From: CBDDKZ01 sp965230415 | GTDB taxonomy: Bacteria; Bacteroidota; Bacteroidia; Cytophagales; JAAEPT01 | Assembly: GCA_965230415.1 (NCBI GenBank) | Contig: CBDDKZ010000005.1 | Location: 3,286,001-3,350,000, forward strand | Length of the DNA stretch: 64,000 bases | Direction: 5' to 3' | Shown: positions 51,834-61,211 of the stretch, piece by piece | How positions within the stretch are numbered: the stretch's first letter is position 1 | Layout: each line of letters starts with the position of its first letter | Translations under genes and position numbers: made by a program | The notes under the pieces: generated by a model | The model's input: only the letters and a program-made list of their open reading frames with translations | Database searches by the model: none | What the model was told of the DNA's origin: nothing

Positions 51834-54800
51834 TTATTTTCTTTCTTTTAATATGGTTACCGTACCATTGTATTTTAAAGAATTATTGTCTTTCAGATCA
51901 ATAATGTAATAGTAAGTTCCAAAAGGTAATTCATTGCCATTCAAAGTAGTACCATCCCAGGCTTTGGGATAACCGTCATAATTTTGGAATACATATTTGC
52001 CCCATGAATTATAGATTTCTACATGCGCATTTTCATAGCGTTTGATGCCCCTGATGATCCATGTGTCGTTGATCTCATCATCATTTGGTGTAAAGGCATT
52101 TACAATTTTAACACCATCGTTCACAATTATTATTGTATCAGCCATGTTTGTGCAGCCCCTTGGTCCTGTAATAGTGGCAATGTATTCTGTTGTACTATCA
52201 GGGCTTACACGAATTAACGATTGATCATCCAAAAGCAATTGCGAAGGTAAAATTTCAGGTTCCCAGCTAATGTCATAGTCAAGATCGTTATCCCACGAAA
52301 TCCCAATGTCCACTTGTTCACCAAAATAAATCTGAGCGGTTGTATCCACCGATATGGAGACCTGAGGCATCATTCGTACGAGTATATTTACAGCGTCAGT
52401 ATCCGAAGGACAAACTCCATTCTGCGTGATCCATTGAAGCACATTAAGCCCTTCTTGTAGGTCTGAAACTGTTGTGTTAGCATCCGTAGAATCTTGTAGA
52501 TTGCCACTTCCTGAAGAGAATTGCCAGAAACCGTTTCCAACATTCACCGGGGTGGCTTGCAGGCTTGTCTCAATTTCATCACATAATAGTATATCATCTC
52601 CTGCTTTGGCAGTGTCCGGGTAATCATCACGTGATATAATTAAAGTATCCACTTTTACATCACATGATCCGAAATCATATTCCCAGCCTAATATTGTTTG
52701 CCCTACCTGAATGTTGTTTACTGTCGCATTCGGACTAAGAGCATTTTCTATCTCAGCACTGTCGCCTTCTATTACAAACCAGCGGCCAGTCGTAGCAGGG
52801 TCGATGCTTGCGTTTAATGTTATGCTGGTAGCACAAATATTGGTGTCGGGACCGGCGTTTGGTGTTGCAGTGGTGTCAAACACCGTAAAGGATATCGAGC
52901 AGGTCGAGATATTTCCACTGGAATCGATGGCTTCAAAAGTTATATCATGATCTCCAATCGGGAATACGGACCCTGATGCTAAACCGGTTGTATTGACAAT
53001 GATGTCATCTATTTCCGTACAGTTGTCAGAAACAACAGGGTCATTGTAGAATACTGCCGCAGGGCTGCATAAATCGTTAAATGGTCCGTCGCAAGTAATG
53101 GCAGGTGCTTCCGTATCTCTGACAACGATGACTACCTCACATGTACTACTTACATTATCTGAGAGATCGATGGCTCTGTATTCAATGACCGTTGTATCTA
53201 AAGGGAAAATCGAACCACTATTAAAGCTGAGGTTTGTGAGTTGCTCGATAGTACTATTGGTGTCGCAGTTATCTGTAGCAATTACATCAAAAGTAACACG
53301 AGCGCCACAAATTCCGGGATCAGTATCTACTACTCTGATGGCACCACAATCTATTTGTGGAACTTCATTATCTATTACCTCCACAGTAAAAGTACAAGTT
53401 GCTGTATTACCAGCTCCGTCTATTGCTTCCCATACTATGGTGCTGATACCTACGTCGAAAATTGAACCACTCGTTGGTCCGGAAACCCAGTTTACCGTTG
53501 GTGATGGCGTACAGCTATCTACCGCTGTTGGTGTTGGATAATTGAATACCGCAGAACACAAATTATTAGAAGAATTTAGTACAGTATCAGAAGGGCAGAG
53601 TGTAAAGCTCGGAGGATTGTCGTCTTCTACTATAATATTAAAAGTACAAGTAGAATCGTTACCCGATGCGTCTACAGCAGTGAAGCTTAAAGTTGTTGTC
53701 CCGGTCGGGAATGAGCTACCCGAAACCAAGCCCGTCAGATCACTTTGATAAGCACTGTCCAGGGAACAATTGTCAGTAGCACTTATTATCGGATCATCAA
53801 ATACAACCGTGTTAGTACAAATACCATCCCCAGTAGATGTGGTAATGTCTCCCGGACAGGTAATCGCTGGTTTTTCCAAGTCCTGAACGTTGATAACCAG
53901 GTCTACCGTATCGCTGGCATTATCTTCGGCGTCAATGGCTACAAATCTTACCGTAGTTGTTCCCAATGGAAAAATGGTTCCACTTTCGGGGCCGTCAACT
54001 TTAACAACTCTAACACTATCACAGTTGTCAGAGGCATTTGGTACCAGGTAATTTACCAGTGCCTGACATTGTCCTGAGTCGGTCGGCACGGTAAAGCTTG
54101 TAGGTGTGTTTATGACCGGAGCTTCAATATCTTCTACTGTGACAATAAACTGACAAGTAGCAGTGTTGCTATCAGAATCAGTCGCCTGGTAGATTATAGT
54201 AGTTGAGCCAATAGGAAATTGGGAACCACTGGTTAGTCCCTGAATAATCGATACGGAAGGAGTTCCTGAACAAAGATCTGTGGCGTTCGGAGTATCATAT
54301 GCATAAGTGGCAAAACAATTACCGCTTGAATTACTCAATGTGGTATCTCCAGGGCATTCTATAATGGGGTCTACAATATCCAGCACTGTAATATCAAATG
54401 AACAACTTTGGCTATTACCTGCTACATCTTCTATTGTCCATGTTTGTGTGGTGGTTCCTACAGGGAAGGTGTCGCCTGTTGTTAAAAGACTATTGTCTGT
54501 TTGTGTAATAGAAGCGATGCCGCAATTATCACTGGCATCTGTAAAAGCGGTTGGATAGTTGACTATAGCACTACATTCGGAAGGAGAGCTGTTTACTGTA
54601 ATGTCATCCGGGCATACAATTGTTGGCAATTCATTGTCAACGACCCTTACTTCGAAACTACATGTAGTTGCGTTATTCACAGCATCCGTAGCCGTATAAA
54701 TGATGGTATAATCGCCCGATGGTATTGAATCTCCACTTGTAAAGCCTGTCGTGTCGGTTTGTACGACAACTACGTTTCCGGAACAATTATCTGTAGCACT

Positions 54801-57800
54801 CGGTGGATTATAGTCTAATAGGGCATTGCAACTTCCAGGAGAGGTTAGAAGCGTAATGTCGGAAGGACATTGTATTACCGGAGAAACCTGATCCACAACG
54901 TTGACAATTACAGAGCATGTAGCAGAATTTCCACTTGAATCGGTGGCTTCCCAAATATTTTCTGTAATGCCAACGGGAAAAGATGATCCTGGTGTAAGGC
55001 CCGAAGTAAGCATGAGATCAGCCCCGCATAAATCGAATACAGTAGGTTGAGGATAATCTACTATAGCAAAGCAGAAATCATCAAGCGTACTCACTGTAAT
55101 GGTATCATTGGCGCAATTAACTTCCGGAGTATCTATATCCACAACATGTACATCGAAAGAGCAAGTGCTTCTATTTCCTGTAGGATCTTCAAGTTCAAAG
55201 GTATTGGTAGTTGTTCCGATTGGGAAAAATCTTCCGCTGGGAAGTCCGCTGGTTTGTGTAGGAGCAATTATTCCCTGACAATTATCTATGCCTTCAGGAG
55301 CATCGTATTCGAAGAATCTGTTACAGGTACCCGTAAGGGCATCAATTGTGGTGTCGTTTGGACATAAAGTAAATACAGGGTCTTGTAAGTCTTGTACTTC
55401 TATATATGAGTTACATGTAGCATTGTTTCCTGCATCATCGATGGCTTCATAAGTAAGTATGGTGGTGCCTACCGGGAAAAAGTCTCCAGGCTCAAGTCCT
55501 GTATTGTCTGTTTGTGCGAAGGAAAGTAGTGTACAATTATCACTGGCTCTGGCGGAGTCAAAATCTATTGTTTTCCCACACGAATCAGTGGATGCAACTT
55601 GAATAATGGTATCCAGACAAGTAATTACCGGGTCTTCATTATCTACAACAGTAATATCAAAACTACATGTAGCACTTAAATTGACCTGGTCTACTACCTG
55701 ATAGGTGATGGTGGTAGTTCCTAGGCTGAAAGTTGCACCCGACGTAGCGCTTAGCGGAGATAAAAGGCTGGTAATTGCTCCTTCACAACCTAAAGTGTCA
55801 TACCCTAGAGGTACATCGTAAGTTACAACGGCATCACAGCTGCCAGGAGCATTGGATACAATGGTATCATTAGGACAATTGATTATTGGTGCAAATCCGT
55901 CTCTCCAAATTGATATAGTATCTCTTAATGGTTCGCAACCCAATGACGATACCGTCCAGATCAACTGGTTTTCTCCGATATGCATGTCACTGAAAAAACT
56001 ATTGTGACGTGTTGAATCTGCAAATGTTCCAACATGTCCTGATGTATCAGGAATAGCTGTCCAGAATTGGACAGTGGCATTTACACTGTCTGCATACAAA
56101 ACTATACCGGGAACATCGCACAAAATAGAATCTTCTCCGGCTTGGACTGGAGAAAGACTATCTTTGACTTGTATGGTCACAACTTTTACAGGAAAAAAAC
56201 AAGAAGGTCCATTTCTTACTGACCATTGAAACGAAGTACTTCCAATCTGAAGGTTGTAAATTTTTGTGTTGGGATCATTAATATCTTCAATAATGACACC
56301 TGGGTCTGTCGAAATCCAAGTCCCTACTGAACCAACAGGTAATTCAGCAGCCATTTCAGCAGAGTCTACGCACAGAATCTGGTCTGGTCCGGGATCAATA
56401 TCATTGATTACTTCATAACGTGTAATTATTACGGTGTCGGTTTTAACGTCACATACATCGTTCTCACTGTGAATAGACCACATAAGCACATTGTCACCAT
56501 AAGCTAATCCGGAAACTACAGCCGTAGGGTCATTGATATCGGAAAAAATAGCACTCCCCGATAAAACTTCCCATTCGCCAATTCCTATAATTGGAGCTCC
56601 TGCTTCCAGCGTATCAAAATCGATTTCACATAAAGGGAAATTTGAACCTGCTCGGGCTGTTGATGGCTCCTGGTCACCAAATACCAATAAAGTATCGCTC
56701 GTCGATGGGCAAACACCATTTGAGATAGTCCAGACAAACTCATTGTCGCCAAATTGGAGATTGTTTATTATTGCTTCTGCCTGATTCTCTGTACCTGGAA
56801 AGAGGGTCGCCGGACCCGTGATAACGGTCCATAATCCACTCCCAACGGTAGGTACGTTGGCATTTATTTCAACGTCTCCAAGTGGGTTAACAACACATAC
56901 GGCCTTATCATTTTCAGTTAGGGCTTCATCCGGAAAATCGTCTCTGCTTATATCTACCTGGTCTTGTGATGAGCCACATACGCCATTGGTGACAGTCCAA
57001 ACAAATCTGTTAGCATTAATTCCAACATTGAGATTTCTGACCATTGAGTTGGGGTCGTTGATATCGTCTATAGTAGCATTTCCCTGAATAATAGACCACT
57101 GTCCGGTTCCTGCGGAAGGAGTTTGTGCGTTAAGCTGATAAATTGAATCACAGATATGGTCATTCTCACCAGCACTGGAAGAGGGCTCTTCCAGTATAAT
57201 TACATCAAAAGAACAGGTGCTTTCATTTCCTGAAGGATCGCTAACCGTATAAGTTTCCGTTGTTGTACCAAGCGGGAAAGTCGCACCGCTACCCAAAGCG
57301 AGATCGGAGTTGACAATTGCAAGGCAATTATCTGAAGTGTTGACAGCATAGGAAACAATTCCGCCGTCATCACTTATACATTCTTCAATATTTCCGGGAC
57401 AAGTTATAACAGGTGGAATAGTATCCAGCACTGTTACATCACTTTGACAAGTAGAAGAATTGCCGTTTAAATCTACTACCGTTAATATTACAGTACTTAA
57501 ACCTGTATCGTCACAATTAAAATCAGTAGTGTTCAGGGACATGCTGTCTATTCCACACGCATCGCTGCTCCCATTATTGATGGTATTAACAGTAATTGTT
57601 GCGTCGCCGTTCTCGTCCAGGTATATAGTAACATTACTACATTGAGCAATAGGAGAAATCGTGTCAGCAATGGTAATTTGGGTCTGAGATGTATTACTAT
57701 TCCCAGCCGTATCGTTAACAGTAAGTGTTACAGTTGTGGTTCCTGTATCGTCGCAATCGAAATTAATGAGATCCAATGTCATTGAAGCAATGGCGCAGTT

Positions 57801-58322
57801 GTCACTGCTAAGGCTATCAATGTCAGATGGTGACAATGCTAAATCACCATTAGTGTCGAGGTAAAAAGTGCTTTCAACAAAACTTTGTGCATCAGGTGGG
57901 TCGTTGTCTACGGCGGTTCCGCCTAAGCTTACCGTATAAATGCTTTCATCAGAATCGTCCGATTCAAAGCTGAGTGTTTGGGCCAAATCCTGATTGGAGG
58001 TACACGAAGGGATATAGCGTATGGTGAAGTTTGTGCTATCTCCTGAAATACCAGAAGGCATCAGCGTGTCGTTACCTATATTAGAGATTATCGATGAGGA
58101 ACCACTGGATAAGGAGGGCTCCTGGGTTATAAATAGCGTGTCGCTATCAATGTTTTTTATAGTGAATATGTATTCAACCGTATCGTTGATGTTTACACTG
58201 CCAAAATTAAAAGCGCTGTTGTTATTTATTTGATTGCCGGATTGAATTAATTCAACTTCTTGTGCAAAGCCACAAATAGTTAGCAGACTTAGAAAGAGAA
58301 TGGCATACCAATTCTTTATCAT
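51834..58322 (-). CDS. Giant HYR-repeat adhesin with T9SS type B sorting domain
   Basis: Secreted 2162-residue surface protein, likely adhesin. Layout: signal peptide (1-20), choice-of-anchor/DUF1573-like domain (about 21-140), two HYR-like and one HYR repeat (140-390), a block of about five PKD/Ig-like repeats with AG-x-D-x-x-(I/L)-C starts and NG-x-C ends (390-825), twelve HYR repeats of about 84 residues (825-1840; pattern D-x-x-P-x-I-x-CP-x-D, then SDNC, FPxGTTT, DxxGNxxTCSF), two more PKD/Ig-like repeats, a final PKD-like domain, and the gliding motility-associated C-terminal domain (about 2072-2162; NAFTPNDDEINDTW, WDGTTLNGNELPFGTYYY). SprB-like role is inferred from domain type and the porP neighbour. 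First gene of the operon. Confidence 0.92.
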   Translation of the reverse strand: MIKNWYAILFLSLLTICGFAQEVELIQSGNQINNNSAFNFGSVNINDTVEYIFTIKNIDSDTLFITQEPSLSSGSSSIISNIGNDTLMPSGISGDSTNFTIRYIPSCTSNQDLAQTLSFESDDSDESIYTVSLGGTAVDNDPPDAQSFVESTFYLDTNGDLALSPSDIDSLSSDNCAIASMTLDLINFDCDDTGTTTVTLTVNDTAGNSNTSQTQITIADTISPIAQCSNVTIYLDENGDATITVNTINNGSSDACGIDSMSLNTTDFNCDDTGLSTVILTVVDLNGNSSTCQSDVTVLDTIPPVITCPGNIEECISDDGGIVSYAVNTSDNCLAIVNSDLALGSGATFPLGTTTETYTVSDPSGNESTCSFDVIILEEPSSSAGENDHICDSIYQLNAQTPSAGTGQWSIIQGNATIDDINDPNSMVRNLNVGINANRFVWTVTNGVCGSSQDQVDISRDDFPDEALTENDKAVCVVNPLGDVEINANVPTVGSGLWTVITGPATLFPGTENQAEAIINNLQFGDNEFVWTISNGVCPSTSDTLLVFGDQEPSTARAGSNFPLCEIDFDTLEAGAPIIGIGEWEVLSGSAIFSDINDPTAVVSGLAYGDNVLMWSIHSENDVCDVKTDTVIITRYEVINDIDPGPDQILCVDSAEMAAELPVGSVGTWISTDPGVIIEDINDPNTKIYNLQIGSTSFQWSVRNGPSCFFPVKVVTIQVKDSLSPVQAGEDSILCDVPGIVLYADSVNATVQFWTAIPDTSGHVGTFADSTRHNSFFSDMHIGENQLIWTVSSLGCEPLRDTISIWRDGFAPIINCPNDTIVSNAPGSCDAVVTYDVPLGYDTLGCEGAITSLLSPLSATSGATFSLGTTTITYQVVDQVNLSATCSFDITVVDNEDPVITCLDTIIQVASTDSCGKTIDFDSARASDNCTLLSFAQTDNTGLEPGDFFPVGTTILTYEAIDDAGNNATCNSYIEVQDLQDPVFTLCPNDTTIDALTGTCNRFFEYDAPEGIDNCQGIIAPTQTSGLPSGRFFPIGTTTNTFELEDPTGNRSTCSFDVHVVDIDTPEVNCANDTITVSTLDDFCFAIVDYPQPTVFDLCGADLMLTSGLTPGSSFPVGITENIWEATDSSGNSATCSVIVNVVDQVSPVIQCPSDITLLTSPGSCNALLDYNPPSATDNCSGNVVVVQTDTTGFTSGDSIPSGDYTIIYTATDAVNNATTCSFEVRVVDNELPTIVCPDDITVNSSPSECSAIVNYPTAFTDASDNCGIASITQTDNSLLTTGDTFPVGTTTQTWTIEDVAGNSQSCSFDITVLDIVDPIIECPGDTTLSNSSGNCFATYAYDTPNATDLCSGTPSVSIIQGLTSGSQFPIGSTTIIYQATDSDSNTATCQFIVTVEDIEAPVINTPTSFTVPTDSGQCQALVNYLVPNASDNCDSVRVVKVDGPESGTIFPLGTTTVRFVAIDAEDNASDTVDLVINVQDLEKPAITCPGDITTSTGDGICTNTVVFDDPIISATDNCSLDSAYQSDLTGLVSGSSFPTGTTTLSFTAVDASGNDSTCTFNIIVEDDNPPSFTLCPSDTVLNSSNNLCSAVFNYPTPTAVDSCTPSPTVNWVSGPTSGSIFDVGISTIVWEAIDGAGNTATCTFTVEVIDNEVPQIDCGAIRVVDTDPGICGARVTFDVIATDNCDTNSTIEQLTNLSFNSGSIFPLDTTVIEYRAIDLSDNVSSTCEVVIVVRDTEAPAITCDGPFNDLCSPAAVFYNDPVVSDNCTEIDDIIVNTTGLASGSVFPIGDHDITFEAIDSSGNISTCSISFTVFDTTATPNAGPDTNICATSITLNASIDPATTGRWFVIEGDSAEIENALSPNATVNNIQVGQTILGWEYDFGSCDVKVDTLIISRDDYPDTAKAGDDILLCDEIETSLQATPVNVGNGFWQFSSGSGNLQDSTDANTTVSDLQEGLNVLQWITQNGVCPSDTDAVNILVRMMPQVSISVDTTAQIYFGEQVDIGISWDNDLDYDISWEPEILPSQLLLDDQSLIRVSPDSTTEYIATITGPRGCTNMADTIIIVNDGVKIVNAFTPNDDEINDTWIIRGIKRYENAHVEIYNSWGKYVFQNYDGYPKAWDGTTLNGNELPFGTYYYIIDLKDNNSLKYNGTVTILKERK

Positions 58323-58547
58323 GTTGATCTGTTTTCAATTTTATTGAAAATCGTACGTTTGAAGATTAAAAGAGACATGTTGAAATATTTTCACTCTTTC
58401 GTTCTTTTTTGGGGTATTTAATGAACATTAATACTGAAAGGGAGAACGAAGAATAACTCATTGTTGGTGTTTGATTTATCGTTCATAGACCTTAAGTTTG
58501 TTCAAATAACGCAAAATATAAGAAAAAATAAAAATAGAAAATGCCTT

Positions 58548-58579
58548 TTTGAAGAGGCAATGTAGTTAAATTATCTTTT
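58548..58579 (+). promoter_or_regulatory. Candidate promoter of siroheme dehydrogenase gene
   Basis: TTTG at 58548-58551 and TATCTTTT at 58572-58579 with a 20-base spacer resemble the Bacteroidota -33/-7 pair (one mismatch in the last base of -7). The ATG is 14 bases further on. Confidence 0.4.
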
Positions 58580-58593
58580 CAAGGTATATAAAA

Positions 58594-59190
58594 ATGCATT
58601 ATTTAAGCGATGGTAACCAGTTATTTCCGGTTTTTTTACGTGTAGATCGATTACATATTCTTATAGTAGGAGCCGGAGAAGTAGGTTGGGAAAAAGTGGG
58701 TATTATGTTTAAACATACTCAGAGTGCGCAATTGAAAATTGTGGCTCCGGAAATAAAACCGGAGATAAAAACGTTGAAAGCAGACTTTCCGGATCAAATC
58801 ACTCTGGAACAGCGCAAATTTCAACATAATGATGTCGAAGGCGTTGATATTGTAATTGCTGCTACCGCTGACAATGAACTTAACAGAGAGGTTTGGAGAG
58901 TTGCTAAAGGGAAGGGTAAATTAGTAAATGTAGCGGATACACCCGATTTGTGCGATTTTTATTTGAGTTCAGTGGTGAAAAAAGGTGATCTGAAGGTCGC
59001 TATTTCTTCAAACGGGAAATCGCCCACACTTTCGAAAAGGATGCGTGAATTACTTGAAGATGTATTGCCCGAAGAAATCGACGATCTCTTACAAAACCTG
59101 AACACAATCAGGGAAGAATTAAAAGGTGATTTTGATGATAAAGTCAAAAAATTACAGGAAATTACCGAAGTATTTAAGAACGAAAAATAA
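58594..59190 (+). CDS. Precorrin-2 dehydrogenase / sirohydrochlorin ferrochelatase
   Basis: Bifunctional NAD-dependent enzyme corresponding to the N-terminal half of CysG (Met8 type): oxidises precorrin-2 and may insert iron to give siroheme. The 198 residues carry the start LFPVFLRVDRLHILIVGAGEVGWEK, IAATADNELNREV, VNVADTPDLCDFYLSSVVKKGDLKVAISS and SPTLSKRMRE, all typical. The methyltransferase half of CysG is not fused, so a separate CobA enzyme must exist elsewhere. The product serves the siroheme reductase encoded at 15535. Rhodanese and MscS genes follow closely. Confidence 0.94.
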   Translation: MHYLSDGNQLFPVFLRVDRLHILIVGAGEVGWEKVGIMFKHTQSAQLKIVAPEIKPEIKTLKADFPDQITLEQRKFQHNDVEGVDIVIAATADNELNREVWRVAKGKGKLVNVADTPDLCDFYLSSVVKKGDLKVAISSNGKSPTLSKRMRELLEDVLPEEIDDLLQNLNTIREELKGDFDDKVKKLQEITEVFKNEK

Positions 59191-59193
59191 GTT

Positions 59194-59511
59194 ATGAAAA
59201 CAATATCAGTTGATGAATTACAGGATTTGATCAATGAAGCTGCGGATTTCCAATTGATCGATGTGCGTGAACCACATGAATATGAAGCGGCCAATTTAGG
59301 TGGTGAGTTGATTCCTTTACAAACAGTTCCTCAAAACGTGGAAAAAATTGCGAAGGACAAGCAAGTGGTAATTATGTGTCGTTCCGGTAATAGAAGCGGA
59401 CAGGCGGTAATGTTTTTAGAGCAAAATTTCGGTCTGGAGAATCTATATAACCTCGAAGGTGGGATTTTGGACTGGAAAGCGGAGATTGACAGCACATTGG
59501 ATGTGGATTAA
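59194..59511 (+). CDS. Rhodanese-like domain protein
   Basis: Single-domain sulfurtransferase of 105 residues, cytoplasmic. The substrate loop C62-RSGNRS and the preceding LIDVREPHEYEAANL segment are typical, and GGILDWKA ends the domain. It could pass sulfane sulfur, fitting the siroheme (sulfite reduction) gene 3 bases upstream, but single-domain rhodaneses have many roles and this link is inference. Confidence 0.93.
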   Translation: MKTISVDELQDLINEAADFQLIDVREPHEYEAANLGGELIPLQTVPQNVEKIAKDKQVVIMCRSGNRSGQAVMFLEQNFGLENLYNLEGGILDWKAEIDSTLDVD

Positions 59512-59541
59512 TTAGATTACCGATACTAGCCGATATAACTA

Positions 59542-61209
59542 ATGAGACGAATATTCTTGACTATGGTAATTATTGTGTTGTTTATTTCCTTCGAATCGAG
59601 AGGGGAAAATAACACCAATAATAAAACGCAAAATTCAACAGTAACAGAGCAAATTTATCTTCGAACACCCCAACAATGTGGTAATCACCTATTTACTTAT
59701 TTAAATGCAGGTAATTACAGGCCTGAAGTAGCAGCCAAATGTTTGGATTTAAGTGCTGTAGATAAGAAAGATGGTGCCGCATTAGCAGTGAAATTGCTTC
59801 AGATCTATGACGGCCTTGGCTTTGAAGTACCCACAAATCTATTCCCTAATGACCCTGATTACACAGATTCAACAAGAACAGGAAAGTCTGTTTTTGTATT
59901 GGAACGTGCATCAGATAATGTTCCCGAATTAATTAAGAATAAAGTCGTAATTGAAAAGGTGGATGGTAAATGGCTTTATTCGGCGGAATTTGTGAGCAGA
60001 ATAAACGATTTACACAAAAAGGTGTATCCATTTGGTACTCATAGAATTTTAAACATGGTGCCAAAATTTGGACACTATCAATTTTTGGGGCTTGACTTGT
60101 GGCAATATACAGGTATATTGATCCTGATAGTCATGGCCTTTATTCTTCATAAGGTTTTGACTATTCTAATTGGCAAAATTCTTAGCAAATTAATGTTACG
60201 ATTTGGACAATTGCGAATGGCGGGAGAGCCGATTATAGCGGTATCCAAACCTTTGAGTTTATTAGTGATATTCGTTCTTTTGTCCATTTTTGTGCCAGTG
60301 CTGCAATTACCGATTGTATTTGGTAAATATGTTATCATTCTATTAAAGGCGTCTGTACCACTTTTTACAATGCTAATGGCCTATAAAATGGTAGATGTAT
60401 TAGGCATCTACCTGATGAAAATGGCAGAACGTACGGAAAACACCCTGGATGATCAATTAGTACCACTACTTCGTAAAGCTTTAAAGACTTTTGTGGTGAT
60501 TATAGGTATCGTTTTCATATTACAGAACCTGCAGTTCAATGTTATGGCCTTAATTACCGGTATTTCAATTGGTGGTTTGGCTATTGCATTTGCAGCTCAG
60601 GACACCATCAAAAACTTCTTTGGTTCTATCATGATATTTATCGACAGGCCGTTTCAGGTAGGGGATTGGGTGGTAACCGATGGAATTGATGGTGATATTG
60701 AAGAAGTAGGATTCAGATCTACAAGAGTACGTACATTTCATAATTCTATCGTCTATATTCCAAACGGAAAGTTTGCCGATATGACTATTGATAACATGGG
60801 TAAACGAAAGTACCGTCGTTACAAAACGTATCTGGGAGTAACATACGATACCCCTCCGCATTTGATAGAAGGTTTTATAGATGGTATCGAAAAAATAGTG
60901 CTGAACCACCCGAAAACAAGAAAAGATTATTACAATATCTTCTTGAATAATTTTGCGGCATCTTCATTAGAAGTATTACTTTATATTTTCTTTGAAGTAC
61001 CTAACTGGACAGAAGAACTACGCGTTCGCCAGGAAATAAATTTAGAAATCATTAAGTTGGCAGATAAGCTGGGAGTACGTTTCGCGTTCCCAACACAAAC
61101 ACTACACATCGAGGATTTTCCTGAGAAAAAATCATTAACTCCCGATAGCTATTTGACAGAAGAAGATATTAGAAAAGAGATGGAGCAATTCGGTGCTGGT
61201 AAGAGCTAA
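59542..61209 (+). CDS. Mechanosensitive ion channel, MscS family
   Basis: Inner-membrane channel of 555 residues that opens on membrane tension to release solutes. An N-terminal signal and periplasmic domain (about 1-185, QQCGNHLFTYLNAGNYRP) precede four or five membrane helices (about 190-355). The pore helix TM3 is ISIGGLAIAFAAQDTIKNFFGS, followed by the beta domain (FIDRPFQVGDWV, GFRSTRVRTFHNSIVYIPNGKF) and the C-terminal alpha/beta vestibule. Third gene behind the siroheme dehydrogenase (30 bases after the rhodanese gene). Its stop lies 2 bases from the end of convergent nadE, leaving no room for a terminator. Confidence 0.93.
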   Translation: MRRIFLTMVIIVLFISFESRGENNTNNKTQNSTVTEQIYLRTPQQCGNHLFTYLNAGNYRPEVAAKCLDLSAVDKKDGAALAVKLLQIYDGLGFEVPTNLFPNDPDYTDSTRTGKSVFVLERASDNVPELIKNKVVIEKVDGKWLYSAEFVSRINDLHKKVYPFGTHRILNMVPKFGHYQFLGLDLWQYTGILILIVMAFILHKVLTILIGKILSKLMLRFGQLRMAGEPIIAVSKPLSLLVIFVLLSIFVPVLQLPIVFGKYVIILLKASVPLFTMLMAYKMVDVLGIYLMKMAERTENTLDDQLVPLLRKALKTFVVIIGIVFILQNLQFNVMALITGISIGGLAIAFAAQDTIKNFFGSIMIFIDRPFQVGDWVVTDGIDGDIEEVGFRSTRVRTFHNSIVYIPNGKFADMTIDNMGKRKYRRYKTYLGVTYDTPPHLIEGFIDGIEKIVLNHPKTRKDYYNIFLNNFAASSLEVLLYIFFEVPNWTEELRVRQEINLEIIKLADKLGVRFAFPTQTLHIEDFPEKKSLTPDSYLTEEDIRKEMEQFGAGKS

Positions 61210-61211
61210 TT

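Noticed and set aside
53098..53541. 147-codon and other frames opposite the HYR adhesin gene
   Set aside because: The repeated codon pattern of HYR units leaves the other strand open by chance; the products are low complexity and repeat with the same period.
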